This document shows, one piece after another, positions 51,785 through 60,499 of a stretch of 64,000 nucleotides of DNA. The notes under the pieces are model-generated. The model was not told the DNA's origin. It did not search any database and worked only from the letters and a program-made list of their open reading frames with translations. The stretch's first letter is position 1; each line of letters opens with the position of its first letter. The DNA is from Treponema succinifaciens DSM 2489 (GTDB lineage: Bacteria; Spirochaetota; Spirochaetia; Treponematales; Treponemataceae): assembly GCF_000195275.1 (NCBI RefSeq), contig NC_015385.1, positions 2,124,501 to 2,188,500 of the forward strand. Direction: 5' to 3'. Both the position numbers and the translations under genes were made by a program.

Positions 51785-52209
51785 AACAAACTCCATAACT
51801 TTTTTTAATCCTATGATATATTAGCATATATTGTGCCAAGTTAAGAAAAGCACAGACAAAAATCAGCATCTTTCTTGAAATCAATGCGTATTTTCTTATA
51901 ATTTAAGGAAATAAAATCCTAATAAAAATCGGAAAATTTTATTAATTTAAAAAATAAAATATAAAGAAACAAGCAAATTGCAAAAAAGTAGACAGATAAA
52001 CAAAAAATTATCTGTATAAATTTATATACAGTGTAAAATTGTAGACATTCCTACTAAAGTAAACAAAGTGCTCCTGTTAAAGCAGGAACAGCCTTCCGCT
52101 TAGAACAGGAATCTCTTTCCGCTTAGAGCAGGAACTTTATTCCGCTTAAAAAACACGGCTAAAAAACATTAATTGACCATATAAACTCAATTCATTAAAC
52201 TGTAAAATT
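51785..52209. other. 425-bp divergent intergenic region with a triple 23-bp repeat
   Basis: Very AT-rich DNA between the sigma factor gene and asnS. The only structure seen is the repeat at 52083-52151; weak -10-like sequences are scattered (for example TATATT near 51818-51830). No RNA gene or reading frame is supported. Confidence 0.6.
52083..52151. repeat. Three tandem 23-bp repeats with a GGAA...TTCC dyad
   Basis: CAGGAA-N5-TTCCGCTTA begins at 52083, 52106 and 52129, each 23 bp apart (CAGGAACAGCCTTCCGCTTA, CAGGAATCTCTTTCCGCTTA, CAGGAACTTTATTCCGCTTA). Each unit contains a GGAA/TTCC half-site pair. It lies about 60-130 bp upstream of asnS, where an operator or a transcribed leader element could be. 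Confidence 0.8.
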
Positions 52210-53670
52210 ATGGTACCTACATTAATAAAAGACTTGCTTTCCTCAAAACCGGAAAGTCAGAAAGTTACAGTTTGCGGCTGGATTCGTTCCGTTCGCGATT
52301 CTAAAAATCTTGTTTTCATCCAGGTAAATGACGGAAGCTGTTTCGCGAACATTCAGCTTACCTTTGACAGAAATTCACCTTCTCCAAATGCAAATGTAAA
52401 TAATATAGAAGAAGAATTAAAAAAATTGAACACCGGGGCTTCTGTCCGCGCGGAAGGGCTTTTGATTTCCTCGCCGGCAAGCGGCCAGGCTGTGGAAGTT
52501 ACCCTTGAATCTTTAAAAACGCTGGGAACTTGCAATCCGGAAGAATATCCGCTGCAGAAAAACAAGATGAGCATGGAATACCTTCGCACAAACGCTCATC
52601 TCCGTGCGCGCACAAACACATTCGGCGCTGTTTACCGCGTAAGAAACCAGATGGCATTTGCGGTTCACTCGTTCTTTCAGGAACGCGGCTTCCAGTACAT
52701 CAACGCTCCGGAAATCACTTGCTCTGACTGTGAAGGCGCAGGCGAAATGTTCCAGGTTACAACTCTTTCAATGGAAAAGATTGCCGAGCTTGGCGTAAAA
52801 GCCGGTGCCGGCGGAATGAAAATCGAGGACGCGCACAAGATTGTTGACTACTCAAAAGATTTCTTCGGCAAAAAGGCGTCGCTCACAGTTTCCGGCCAGC
52901 TTGAGGCAGAAACAATGGCAACCGCTCTAAGCCGCGTTTATACATTCGGCCCGACTTTCCGTGCGGAAAATTCAAACACTCCGCGCCACTTGGCAGAATT
53001 CTGGATGATTGAGCCGGAAATGGCGTTCTTTGATCTTGATGACGACATGGATATTCAGGAAGATTTTGTAAAATATCTTTTGAACTGGGCTTTGACAAAA
53101 TGCCGCTCAGACCTGGAATTCTTTGACAAACGCATTCAGCCAGGCCTTATTGAAAGCCTTGAAAAAGTCGCAAAGGCAAAATTCGTGCGGATTTCCTACA
53201 CAGACGCAATCGCAAAACTTGAAGAAGCGGAAAAAAACGGAGCGAAATTTGAATTCAAGCCGTACTGGGGCTGCGACATTGCGACTGAGCACGAACGCTA
53301 TCTTACAGAAAAGATTTTCGGCTGTCCGGTAATGGTTTTCAACTATCCAAAAGAAATAAAATCTTTCTATATGAAGCAGAATGATGACGGAAAAACCGTA
53401 AAGGCGGTTGATGTTCTTGTTCCTGGAATCGGTGAGCTGATCGGCGGCTCTGAACGCGAGGAAAACTACGAGAAACTGCTCAAAGCGTGCGAGGAGCGCA
53501 AGATGGATATGTCAAACTACCAGTGGTATCTTGACTTGCGCCGGTTCGGAACTGTTCCGCACTCAGGATTCGGACTTGGCTTTGAACGCCTTATCCGTTA
53601 CATTACCGGAATGGAAAACATCCGCGATGTAATTCCATATCCACGCGCGCCTAAACTCGCTGATTTCTAA
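52210..53670 (+). CDS. asnS: Asparaginyl-tRNA synthetase
   Basis: 486 residues. The N-terminal OB-fold anticodon domain (VTVCGWIRSVRDSKNLVFIQ) is followed by a class II catalytic core: motif 2 FRAENSNTPRHLAEFWMIEP and motif 3 GFGLGFERLIRYITG. It charges tRNA-Asn with asparagine. The 20-residue stretch of lower conservation near residues 60-70 (SPNANVNNIEEEL) is a normal variable loop. No ribosome site is evident before the ATG (TAAAATT adjoins it). Confidence 0.96.
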   Translation: MVPTLIKDLLSSKPESQKVTVCGWIRSVRDSKNLVFIQVNDGSCFANIQLTFDRNSPSPNANVNNIEEELKKLNTGASVRAEGLLISSPASGQAVEVTLESLKTLGTCNPEEYPLQKNKMSMEYLRTNAHLRARTNTFGAVYRVRNQMAFAVHSFFQERGFQYINAPEITCSDCEGAGEMFQVTTLSMEKIAELGVKAGAGGMKIEDAHKIVDYSKDFFGKKASLTVSGQLEAETMATALSRVYTFGPTFRAENSNTPRHLAEFWMIEPEMAFFDLDDDMDIQEDFVKYLLNWALTKCRSDLEFFDKRIQPGLIESLEKVAKAKFVRISYTDAIAKLEEAEKNGAKFEFKPYWGCDIATEHERYLTEKIFGCPVMVFNYPKEIKSFYMKQNDDGKTVKAVDVLVPGIGELIGGSEREENYEKLLKACEERKMDMSNYQWYLDLRRFGTVPHSGFGLGFERLIRYITGMENIRDVIPYPRAPKLADF

Positions 53671-53708
53671 AAGAATTTAAGGTAAAACATAAGTTTGCAC
53701 ACAACAAA

Positions 53709-53749
53709 GCCATACTGCGCATTTTGTTCAGTATGGCAAATTTATTTTC
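53709..53749 (+). terminator. Terminator after asnS
   Basis: GCCATACTG and CAGTATGGC form a perfect 9-bp stem; AAATTTATTTT follows. Confidence 0.75.
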
Positions 53750-53802
53750 TAATTTGCAAAATTCAGCAAGCAGGCTTATAATATTTAGCTAGGATAAAAT
53801 CA

Positions 53803-54702
53803 ATGGCAGAACATACAGACTTCGATATGTACGGTAGAAAAATATTCTTCTTGAATCCTGCTTATGCAATAAAAAAAGATATAATAAGCAGCCTAAGAAA
53901 AAAAGAATATGAAGTATACATTATCGAAAGTTTCAGGGACGCAAAGAATCTTCTGCGGAAAAATCCAGATTCTGTTCTTTTTATAAACATTGACGCGCAG
54001 CTTTCAATAGGCGCCTGGTTCAATTTTCTGCGAAGTTTCGACAAAGAAGAAAGCCTCAAGACAATTCAGGCAACCGTCATTTCCGAAAAAATAAAGCCAA
54101 ACGAAATTGAGTTATTCTCAAAATTTTCAGATTCAGAAAACAGCGTAATCGATTTTTCAGATGGAATAGAAAAAGTTTCCGAGCGCATACAAAATATTCT
54201 TACCAAGACAAACGCAAAAGGAAGACGGCAATATATACGGGCAAATTTAATGCACGACAAGGACGCCGCTTTATTCTGGAACCACGGAAGCAAAATGCAC
54301 CAGCTCAAGCTTTTTGATTTAAGTTCTGTGGGAATGGCTGTAAAAATTCCCGCCGGACTTGAAAGCCTTATAATTGCAAAAAACTACATATTGCAGGATG
54401 TAACACTTAGGCTTGGAACAAAGCAGGTTGTAACAGAAGCCGTTGTTTTCGCCGTAAAAAAAACAGAGCAAGGAACAATATGGGTTCTTCTTCTTGCACC
54501 ACAAACTTCTGCGGCGGTAAAAGACGAAATCCGCCGGTATGTTTTTAAAACGATTGAAGACAAAATGATTCTTTCCATAAACGAAGAACGCAAGGATGAC
54601 ACTGACTATGCACAGATGGACTACTACAACTTTGCAGCAAAGACAAAATCCAAGTCTAAGCCTTCAACTTTTTCAAGCCAGCCCGGACACAATTTTTCAT
54701 GA
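53803..54702 (+). CDS. PilZ-domain protein with receiver-like N-terminus
   Basis: 299 residues. Residues about 12-130 (KIFFLNPAYAIKKDIISSLR ... VIIESF-like) have the alternating fold of a pseudo-receiver but lack the phospho-Asp pocket. From about 148 a PilZ domain carries the c-di-GMP motif RRQYIRANL and DLSSVGMAV (RxxxR...(D/N)xSxxG). The tail is Ser/Lys-rich. It overlaps the next gene by 4 bp, so both are translated together. It likely reads c-di-GMP made or cut by proteins such as the GGDEF-EAL at 58265. Confidence 0.8.
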   Translation: MAEHTDFDMYGRKIFFLNPAYAIKKDIISSLRKKEYEVYIIESFRDAKNLLRKNPDSVLFINIDAQLSIGAWFNFLRSFDKEESLKTIQATVISEKIKPNEIELFSKFSDSENSVIDFSDGIEKVSERIQNILTKTNAKGRRQYIRANLMHDKDAALFWNHGSKMHQLKLFDLSSVGMAVKIPAGLESLIIAKNYILQDVTLRLGTKQVVTEAVVFAVKKTEQGTIWVLLLAPQTSAAVKDEIRRYVFKTIEDKMILSINEERKDDTDYAQMDYYNFAAKTKSKSKPSTFSSQPGHNFS

Positions 54703-55976
54703 CTTTTTGCAAAAAACAGCTAAAAAAAATTTCTCTGTTCAGCATTGTGCAGTCGCTTTACTTAAGTTCAAGTTTGTTTTTTTCAAATGACTTGATTTCT
54801 TCCGCTTCTGCCTGCGCATTTGGATTTTTACTTTCGGTTGTTCCAATCAGCATGATAATCTGCGTTGTGCTTCTTAGGGTTTTGCACGCTTCCCCGGAAA
54901 CTGTTTCCGCGCTTATTTCTTCAAGTCCGTTTTCAAGCCAGATTATAAGCATAGAAGATTCGCTTCCGAAGTCGCTTAAACTTGTTACAAATTTTGAAGT
55001 TGTAATCATTGCAGCTGTTGTGTGGATGTCAAGAAGATTTTTCAGTTCTGTGATTGTCGGGCTGAAAAGAATTTTTGGAAAAGATGCAAACTCGCGTCCT
55101 GTAAAAAATATGTTTCTTGTTTTCATTGGAGAAGCTCTTTTTGTAATTTTATTTTCACTGATAATTTTCATAGCAATCAGCTTAAAGACAATCGTGCTTG
55201 TTCCAAGGTTCTACGGAATTCTTGAGCCGCTGAACCACATTGCAGATCTGATTTCAAAAACTGCGGCTGGTTTTGTTCCGTTTATAATTTTATTTGCAGC
55301 AACGGCGTTCACGTATAAATTCGGAAGCAGAACAAATCCGTCCTGGGGCATAAGTGTTTTGTCTTCGGCAGGAACCTGCGCTTCGTTTTGGATTCTCACA
55401 AAGGCCTTTCATCTGTTTGTAAACATAAACCGCTACAACCTGGTCTACGGAGTTTTAAGCAACATTATTGTAATGCTCATGGGCGTGTTTTTTTTCTTTA
55501 TAATTTTTTTCTTTTTTGCTCAATGGCTTTATGTCTATCAGTTTTTTGAAACATTGCTTTTGTGCGAGCTTTATCTTCTGCCTGAAAAACAAGACGGAAA
55601 ATTCTTTTCAAATATAAAACGGTTTCTTTTTATAAATCCGTATTTTCTTCTTAAAAAAGATTCACACGCATTAAATTTCAACGACGGAAATTTTGTTTAC
55701 AGAAAAAATTCAAAAAGCGAATTCTGTTTTTACATTGCGAGCGGAAGCATTTTGCTTATACACAAAAATGAAGGGCAGGTTTTAAATCAAGGCACATTTT
55801 TTGGCGAAGGCGAATGTCTTTTAAAAAAGCACCGGCAGGAAGACGCAGTTTCAATTGGAAAATCAAAAGTCATAAAAATCCATTACTCCGTGTTCCAAAA
55901 GCTCATAGAAAAAAATCCAAAAATCGGAGTAAAGGCGCTTAGTCAAATAAGAAAATATTACAAAGGGACTTTCTAA
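54699..55976 (+). CDS. YihY/BrkB-family membrane protein with a cyclic-nucleotide-binding-like C-terminus
   Basis: 425 residues. Residues about 25-300 contain the six or seven hydrophobic segments and family residues of YihY/virulence factor BrkB (SACAFGFLLSVVPISMIICV, WGISVLSSAGTCASFWILTK). Residues about 320-425 form a small beta-rich domain (FCFYIASGSILLIHKNEGQV, GTFFGEGECLL) like a cNMP-binding fold, with the PxRxxA phosphate cassette replaced, so ligand binding is doubtful. It is translationally coupled (ATGA) to the PilZ protein. Transport function of YihY proteins is not settled. Confidence 0.82.
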   Translation: MTFCKKQLKKISLFSIVQSLYLSSSLFFSNDLISSASACAFGFLLSVVPISMIICVVLLRVLHASPETVSALISSSPFSSQIISIEDSLPKSLKLVTNFEVVIIAAVVWMSRRFFSSVIVGLKRIFGKDANSRPVKNMFLVFIGEALFVILFSLIIFIAISLKTIVLVPRFYGILEPLNHIADLISKTAAGFVPFIILFAATAFTYKFGSRTNPSWGISVLSSAGTCASFWILTKAFHLFVNINRYNLVYGVLSNIIVMLMGVFFFFIIFFFFAQWLYVYQFFETLLLCELYLLPEKQDGKFFSNIKRFLFINPYFLLKKDSHALNFNDGNFVYRKNSKSEFCFYIASGSILLIHKNEGQVLNQGTFFGEGECLLKKHRQEDAVSIGKSKVIKIHYSVFQKLIEKNPKIGVKALSQIRKYYKGTF

Positions 55977-56049
55977 TTTCCTGGCCGGAAATCAACACTA
56001 TAAGAAGAAATGCATAAAATAAAGTCATAACTAAAACTAATTTTTTCAT
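55939..56049 (-). CDS. Possible 36-residue membrane peptide
   Basis: Reverse-strand frame MKKLVLVMTLFYAFLLIVLI with SGQEIRKSLCN after it, one hydrophobic helix, preceded by AAGGAG ten bases upstream. A TATAAT-like -10 lies further up (minus strand, near 56098). It overlaps the 3' end of the YihY-family gene on the other strand. Real expression is unproven. The rest of the gap up to the guaA promoter shows no gene. Confidence 0.3.
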   Translation of the reverse strand: MKKLVLVMTLFYAFLLIVLISGQEIRKSLCNIFLFD

Positions 56050-56278
56050 TTGATACAAACTCCTTAACCTTGCAATGGCTAAAAACAGCCAGATTACATT
56101 ATATTGCACAGCCTATGATTTTATCTATATACCTCTTGAAACTTCTGCCAGGATTGAAAACGTGCCTTTTTTGCTCTTGGTCTATCAGGTATAGTCTTTT
56201 TGTACGAAGGGGAAAATTCACAAAAGGAGAGCATTTTACAGCTTAAAATTACAAACTTTCAGACTTCTTCCTTTTAAC

Positions 56279-56307
56279 TTGGCTAAACCATGAATATGAG
56301 GTATAAT
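56279..56307 (+). promoter_or_regulatory. guaA promoter, leaderless type
   Basis: TTGGCT (56279-56284), 17 bp, TATAAT (56302-56307), then eight bases to the ATG at 56316. No ribosome site and no purine riboswitch fold seen. Confidence 0.55.
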
Positions 56308-56315
56308 TGCGTTTT

Positions 56316-58193
56316 ATGGAACGTTTAAAAATTGTTGTTTTAGATTTTGGAAGCCAGTATGCCCACCTTATTGCAAAAAGATTCCGCATGATGGGTTATT
56401 ATTCAGAAATCGCCTTGCCTTCCGCCGGGCTTGAAACATTCAAAAATGCAAAAGGAATTGTGCTTAGCGGAGGTCCGTCCAGTATCTATGATAAAAATGC
56501 TCCTGAATTCAATTCTGAAATTCTTAAGCTTGATATTCCGATTCTTGGTCTTTGCTACGGACATTATGTACTTCAAACCGGTTACAACGGAAAAGCCCAA
56601 AAAGCTTTGGTCGGAGAATTTGGTTTTGCAACTTTAGAGCTGAATCAAAATGTAAAGTGTCCGCTGTTTGAAGAAATTGCAAGTCCTCAGCAAGTTTGGA
56701 TGAGCCATCAGGATGCTGTTGTAAAACCGGGAGACGGATTTGAAACTGTCGGCTCAACAAAGGACTGCGAATTCGCCGCACTCCAAAATCTTGAAAAAAA
56801 ACGTTTCAGCCTTCAGTTTCACTGCGAAGTAAAGGATACTCCTTGCGGAAATAAGATTCTTGAAAACTTTGCAAAGTTCTGCGGAATGGAAAAAAACTGG
56901 GATCAGGACACGGTACTAAATCACATAATCGATTCTATAAAAAATCAGGCAGATGATAAAAATGTTCTTCTCTTTTTAAGCGGCGGAGTTGATTCCACTG
57001 TGGCGTTCGCGCTTTTAAACAAAGCGTTGGGACAGAAAAGAGTTTTGGGACTTCACATAGACAACGGCTTTATGCGCAAGAATGAAAGCAAGAAAGTGGA
57101 AGAGGCATACAAAAACCACGGATTTTCAAATTTCATTGTTGAAGACGCAAGCAAAACTTTCTTAAAGGCTGTAGAAAATCTTACCGATCCTCAGAAAAAA
57201 AGAATGGCTATTGGTGAAAATTTTATTACAGTACGCAACGAAGTTGTGGCAAAACAAAAGTTTGATGAAAACAAATGGCTTTTAGCGCAGGGAACTTTGT
57301 ATCCGGACATAATTGAAAGCGGCGGAACAAAAAATTCAAATGTAATAAAAACTCATCATAACCGCGTAGACGGAATACAAAAGCTCATTGAAAAAGGCTT
57401 GATTATTGAACCCCTAAAAGATTTATACAAAGATGAAGTTCGCGCAATTGGAAAAAAACTTGGACTTGAAGACGAACTTGTAATGCGCCATCCTTTTCCT
57501 GGTCCTGGATTAAGCATCAATGTTCTTTGCTCCAACGGGACAATGACAGACAATGACAAAGAAGAATTTAAAAAAGCGCAGGAAGAAATTTCAAAAGTTC
57601 AACTTGAAATGTTCTGCGAAAAATGCTCTGAGAATCTTGAAAAATATATTCTGCCTGTAAAATCTGTAGGCGTTCAGGGAGACTTCCGCACTTACAGATT
57701 TCCGTCTGTAATCAGTTTTGCAAAAACAGAAAACGGATTTTATCATCTTCCAAAAAAATGGGAAAAACTTGAAGCCGCATCAAGCCAGATTACAAACAGC
57801 GCGTCATTTATAAACAGAACGATAATCCGCTTGTGGCAAAATCCTTCGGTAAAAGACGAAGCCTTAAAGCTTCAGGAAGGCTACTGCACAAAAGACAGAT
57901 TGGATCAGACACGTGATGCCGACGACATAGTTCTTACCGCTCTTCATAAAAGCGGCTGGTACAATAAAATTTTCCAGCATCTTACAATCAATTTGCCTTA
58001 CGCTTCTTCAAAGGAAAGATGCAGTTTTGTATTGCGTCCGCTTTGCTCAGAAGATGTAATGACAGCAAGGTTTGCGCAGCTTCCGCAGAATCTCCTTATG
58101 GATATTGTGCAGGAAATTTCCAAGCTGCCTTATGTTGATGCGATATTTTTTGATCTTACAAACAAGCCACCTGCAACATTCGGGTGGGAATAA
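56316..58193 (+). CDS. guaA: GMP synthase (glutamine-hydrolysing), long form
   Basis: 625 residues; converts XMP to GMP. The class I amidotransferase domain has nucleophile Cys80 in LGLCYGHY and the His/Glu pair in LQFHCEVKD. The ATP pyrophosphatase domain has LSGGVDSTVAFALLN. The C-terminal dimerisation domain is about 100 residues longer than in E. coli GuaA (525) and ends KPPATFGWE. The extended domain with VGVQGDFRTYRFP and a late LTNKPP resembles the eukaryote-like long form. The start at 56316 has TATAAT eight bases before it; the frame can extend upstream to a TTG at 56307. Confidence 0.95.
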   Translation: MERLKIVVLDFGSQYAHLIAKRFRMMGYYSEIALPSAGLETFKNAKGIVLSGGPSSIYDKNAPEFNSEILKLDIPILGLCYGHYVLQTGYNGKAQKALVGEFGFATLELNQNVKCPLFEEIASPQQVWMSHQDAVVKPGDGFETVGSTKDCEFAALQNLEKKRFSLQFHCEVKDTPCGNKILENFAKFCGMEKNWDQDTVLNHIIDSIKNQADDKNVLLFLSGGVDSTVAFALLNKALGQKRVLGLHIDNGFMRKNESKKVEEAYKNHGFSNFIVEDASKTFLKAVENLTDPQKKRMAIGENFITVRNEVVAKQKFDENKWLLAQGTLYPDIIESGGTKNSNVIKTHHNRVDGIQKLIEKGLIIEPLKDLYKDEVRAIGKKLGLEDELVMRHPFPGPGLSINVLCSNGTMTDNDKEEFKKAQEEISKVQLEMFCEKCSENLEKYILPVKSVGVQGDFRTYRFPSVISFAKTENGFYHLPKKWEKLEAASSQITNSASFINRTIIRLWQNPSVKDEALKLQEGYCTKDRLDQTRDADDIVLTALHKSGWYNKIFQHLTINLPYASSKERCSFVLRPLCSEDVMTARFAQLPQNLLMDIVQEISKLPYVDAIFFDLTNKPPATFGWE

Positions 58194-58264
58194 ATTTTCA
58201 ATGCTGAAAAAGATTTGCAAAATTTTTTTTCAGTACTTTCAATTTAAAAATGTAAAGGAATTTT

Positions 58265-60031
58265 ATGCTTGAACTTTCTGAATATAAAACTATTTTGGAC
58301 ACAATCCCTGCTGCGGTTATTATTGCAGTTCCAGTAAAGCAGGACGAAAAAATAACGGACTTTTCAATTGTCTATGTAAATGAATGTTTCAGAAACCTTA
58401 CAAAAAATTTTATAAAGGAAGGCGTTCTGTTTTCAAGTTTCAAGGAAAAAATCAGCCAAGATATAAACTGGTTTGACATGGCGGTTGAAACTATAAAAAC
58501 AAAAAAAACAATTGAAGAAACTTTTTACTCGCATAACTTTTCTATATGGATTCAGCTTGTGGAAAAATGCGTACCGGGCGATTACGTTGCAGTTTCGCTG
58601 ACAAACGTCTCGCAGGCAAAAGAATACGAGTCCGCGCTAAGCGAGCAGAACAAAAAACTTGAGGAAGTAACAAGCCAGCTAAAGTCAAGCAGACTGAATT
58701 TGGATTCGCAGCTAAAAAATATCCAGCAGCTAAACGAGCAGCTTTTGTTTGCGGCATATCACGATTCCCTTACCGACCTTTACAACCGTTCATGGCTTTC
58801 TACAATGATGAAAGTTCAGATAAAAGAAACGACTGAAAAAAATGAAAAGTTTGGAATTCTTTTGTTTGACATTGACAACATGAAAGACATCAATGATTCA
58901 AGAGGACACAACGCAGGAGATGAGCTTTTAAAGCAAGTTGCGACAATCCTCAAGCTGATGGAATCAAAAACAGTTACAGCGACAAGGTTCGGCGGAGATG
59001 AATTTGTGCTTTTATACAAAAACATAAAAGACCGCGATGAAGCTATAGAAATTTCAAAGAAAGCCCTTCGATTTTTAAATGCGGAAGGAATTGGAATTTC
59101 AGGCGGAATTTCAATCTTTCCAGACGATTCAAAAAAAACCGAAGACCTTTTAAAGTTCGCTGACATGGCAAAAATCGAAGCAAAGAAAAACGGCAAAAAC
59201 AACGTTGCCTGTTTCCATTCGCTCATGCAGGAAAAATTCCTAAGCAAGCTGAATATTGAAACAAAAATGTCAAAGGCAATGGCAAGCAGAAATTTTCAGC
59301 TTTATTATCAGCCGCAGTTCGACGCAAAGACAAAAGAGCTTCGCGGATTTGAAGCGCTTCTTAGATGGTACGACAGCGACTTGGGCTGGATAAGTCCTGA
59401 GCAATTCATTCCGCTTGCAGAAGAAACTCACCTTGTTGTTCCGCTCGGCGACTGGGTTATGACAACCGCGCTTGCAACAATCAAAGAATGGGAAATGAAA
59501 TTCAGCTTCAATGGGATAATATCTGTGAATATTTCTCCAGTTCAGTTTGTTCAAGAAGATTTTATTGAAAAGCTGTTTAAGAAAATTGAAAAATCCGGAA
59601 TAGACAAAAAACATCTTGAGATTGAAATTACAGAAGGTGTTCTTATTGACAACGTGGAAGACACAATATCCAAGCTAAACAAAATAAGAGAGCAAGGCGT
59701 AGGACTTTCGCTCGATGACTTTGGAACAGGATATTCTTCTTTAAGATATTTACAGCTTCTGCCTCTTACAACTTTAAAAATTGACAAATCTTTTGTTTCA
59801 AATATCGCGGAAAAAGACGGATTTGAAGCAAAACTTACAGAAAGCATTATCTCGCTTGTTTCCAAAATGGGATTGAACACAATTGCGGAAGGCGTTGAAA
59901 ATGAAGAGCAGCTGAAAATGATTCAGAAATTCAACTGCCGCACAATTCAAGGATTCTTGCTTGGAAAACCAATGCCAAAAGAGCAATGCGAAAAACTTCT
60001 TGTAGAAAACTTGGGCAAAACTTCTAGCTAG
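58265..60031 (+). CDS. Cytoplasmic GGDEF-EAL protein with PAS-like N-terminus
   Basis: 588 residues, no membrane segment. About 1-125 are PAS-like (ILDTIPAAVIIAVPVKQDEK, IVYVNECFRNLTK), then a coiled coil (ESALSEQNKKLEEVTSQLKS). The GGDEF domain has its active site FGGDEF (243-247). The EAL domain starts FEALLRW (Glu363) and keeps EITEGVL, DDFGTGYSSLRYLQ and IAEGVE, so both cyclase and phosphodiesterase motifs are intact. It likely turns c-di-GMP up or down in response to the PAS signal. AAAGGA precedes the ATG. Confidence 0.92.
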   Translation: MLELSEYKTILDTIPAAVIIAVPVKQDEKITDFSIVYVNECFRNLTKNFIKEGVLFSSFKEKISQDINWFDMAVETIKTKKTIEETFYSHNFSIWIQLVEKCVPGDYVAVSLTNVSQAKEYESALSEQNKKLEEVTSQLKSSRLNLDSQLKNIQQLNEQLLFAAYHDSLTDLYNRSWLSTMMKVQIKETTEKNEKFGILLFDIDNMKDINDSRGHNAGDELLKQVATILKLMESKTVTATRFGGDEFVLLYKNIKDRDEAIEISKKALRFLNAEGIGISGGISIFPDDSKKTEDLLKFADMAKIEAKKNGKNNVACFHSLMQEKFLSKLNIETKMSKAMASRNFQLYYQPQFDAKTKELRGFEALLRWYDSDLGWISPEQFIPLAEETHLVVPLGDWVMTTALATIKEWEMKFSFNGIISVNISPVQFVQEDFIEKLFKKIEKSGIDKKHLEIEITEGVLIDNVEDTISKLNKIREQGVGLSLDDFGTGYSSLRYLQLLPLTTLKIDKSFVSNIAEKDGFEAKLTESIISLVSKMGLNTIAEGVENEEQLKMIQKFNCRTIQGFLLGKPMPKEQCEKLLVENLGKTSS

Positions 60032-60036
60032 AAGTT

Positions 60037-60477
60037 TTAAGCCTTGCCATTTCCGTCGGGAATTCTATATTCGAAATATTTCACTCTGCCCTGTTCCACT
60101 GCCAGCTTGATTTGTTTTTCCCGCGGACTTAGCTTGCTCTGCCCGGACTTTACTTCTATAAAATAAATTTCTTCTATATCGCCTCCTTCCGCGCATCCCG
60201 GAAAAGCTACAAAATCAACAGGCTTACCCACAAAACGGACATCGCCTGGATTGCACGGAAAACCTGGCAAAAACGGCGCAATCTGCTCGCTGAACTGCCC
60301 ACACAAAACTGAACGGCTTCTGTTCACGGCGTCTTTTCTTTGCTTCTTAAATTCTGAAACGTTTTTTAACTTTTGCACAATCCGGCCCAAAACAAAACCA
60401 GTCAGCATCATGCAAATCATTGAAATGCAAAAAATAAATTTTCCGTTTAAAAGTTCGTGCACTGTTGAAATTTCCAT
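60037..60477 (-). CDS. Holliday-junction-resolvase-related nuclease (PF10107)
   Basis: 146 residues. An N-terminal membrane segment (IFCISMICMMLTGFVLGRI) is followed by a restriction-like nuclease domain (FSEQIAPFLPGFPCNPGDVR, VGKPVDFVAFPG, IYFIEVKSGQSKLSPREKQI). The D...ExK pattern is present: VDF ... IEVKSG. PF10107 proteins are named for distant similarity to archaeal Holliday-junction resolvases; activity is uncertain. Convergent with the GGDEF-EAL gene and divergent from the OmpA-family gene, whose promoter overlaps its own. Confidence 0.85.
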   Translation of the reverse strand: MEISTVHELLNGKFIFCISMICMMLTGFVLGRIVQKLKNVSEFKKQRKDAVNRSRSVLCGQFSEQIAPFLPGFPCNPGDVRFVGKPVDFVAFPGCAEGGDIEEIYFIEVKSGQSKLSPREKQIKLAVEQGRVKYFEYRIPDGNGKA

Positions 60478-60493
60478 GATTCAATTTTATCAT
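60465..60493 (+). promoter_or_regulatory. Promoter of the OmpA-family gene, overlapping a divergent gene start
   Basis: TTGAAA (60465-60470), 17 bp, TATCAT (60488-60493), then six bases to the ATG at 60500. Its -35 lies inside the coding start of the divergent nuclease, whose own -10-like TAAAAT (minus, 60484-60489) overlaps this -10. Only 22 bp separate the two start codons. Confidence 0.5.
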
Positions 60494-60499
60494 ATCAGC

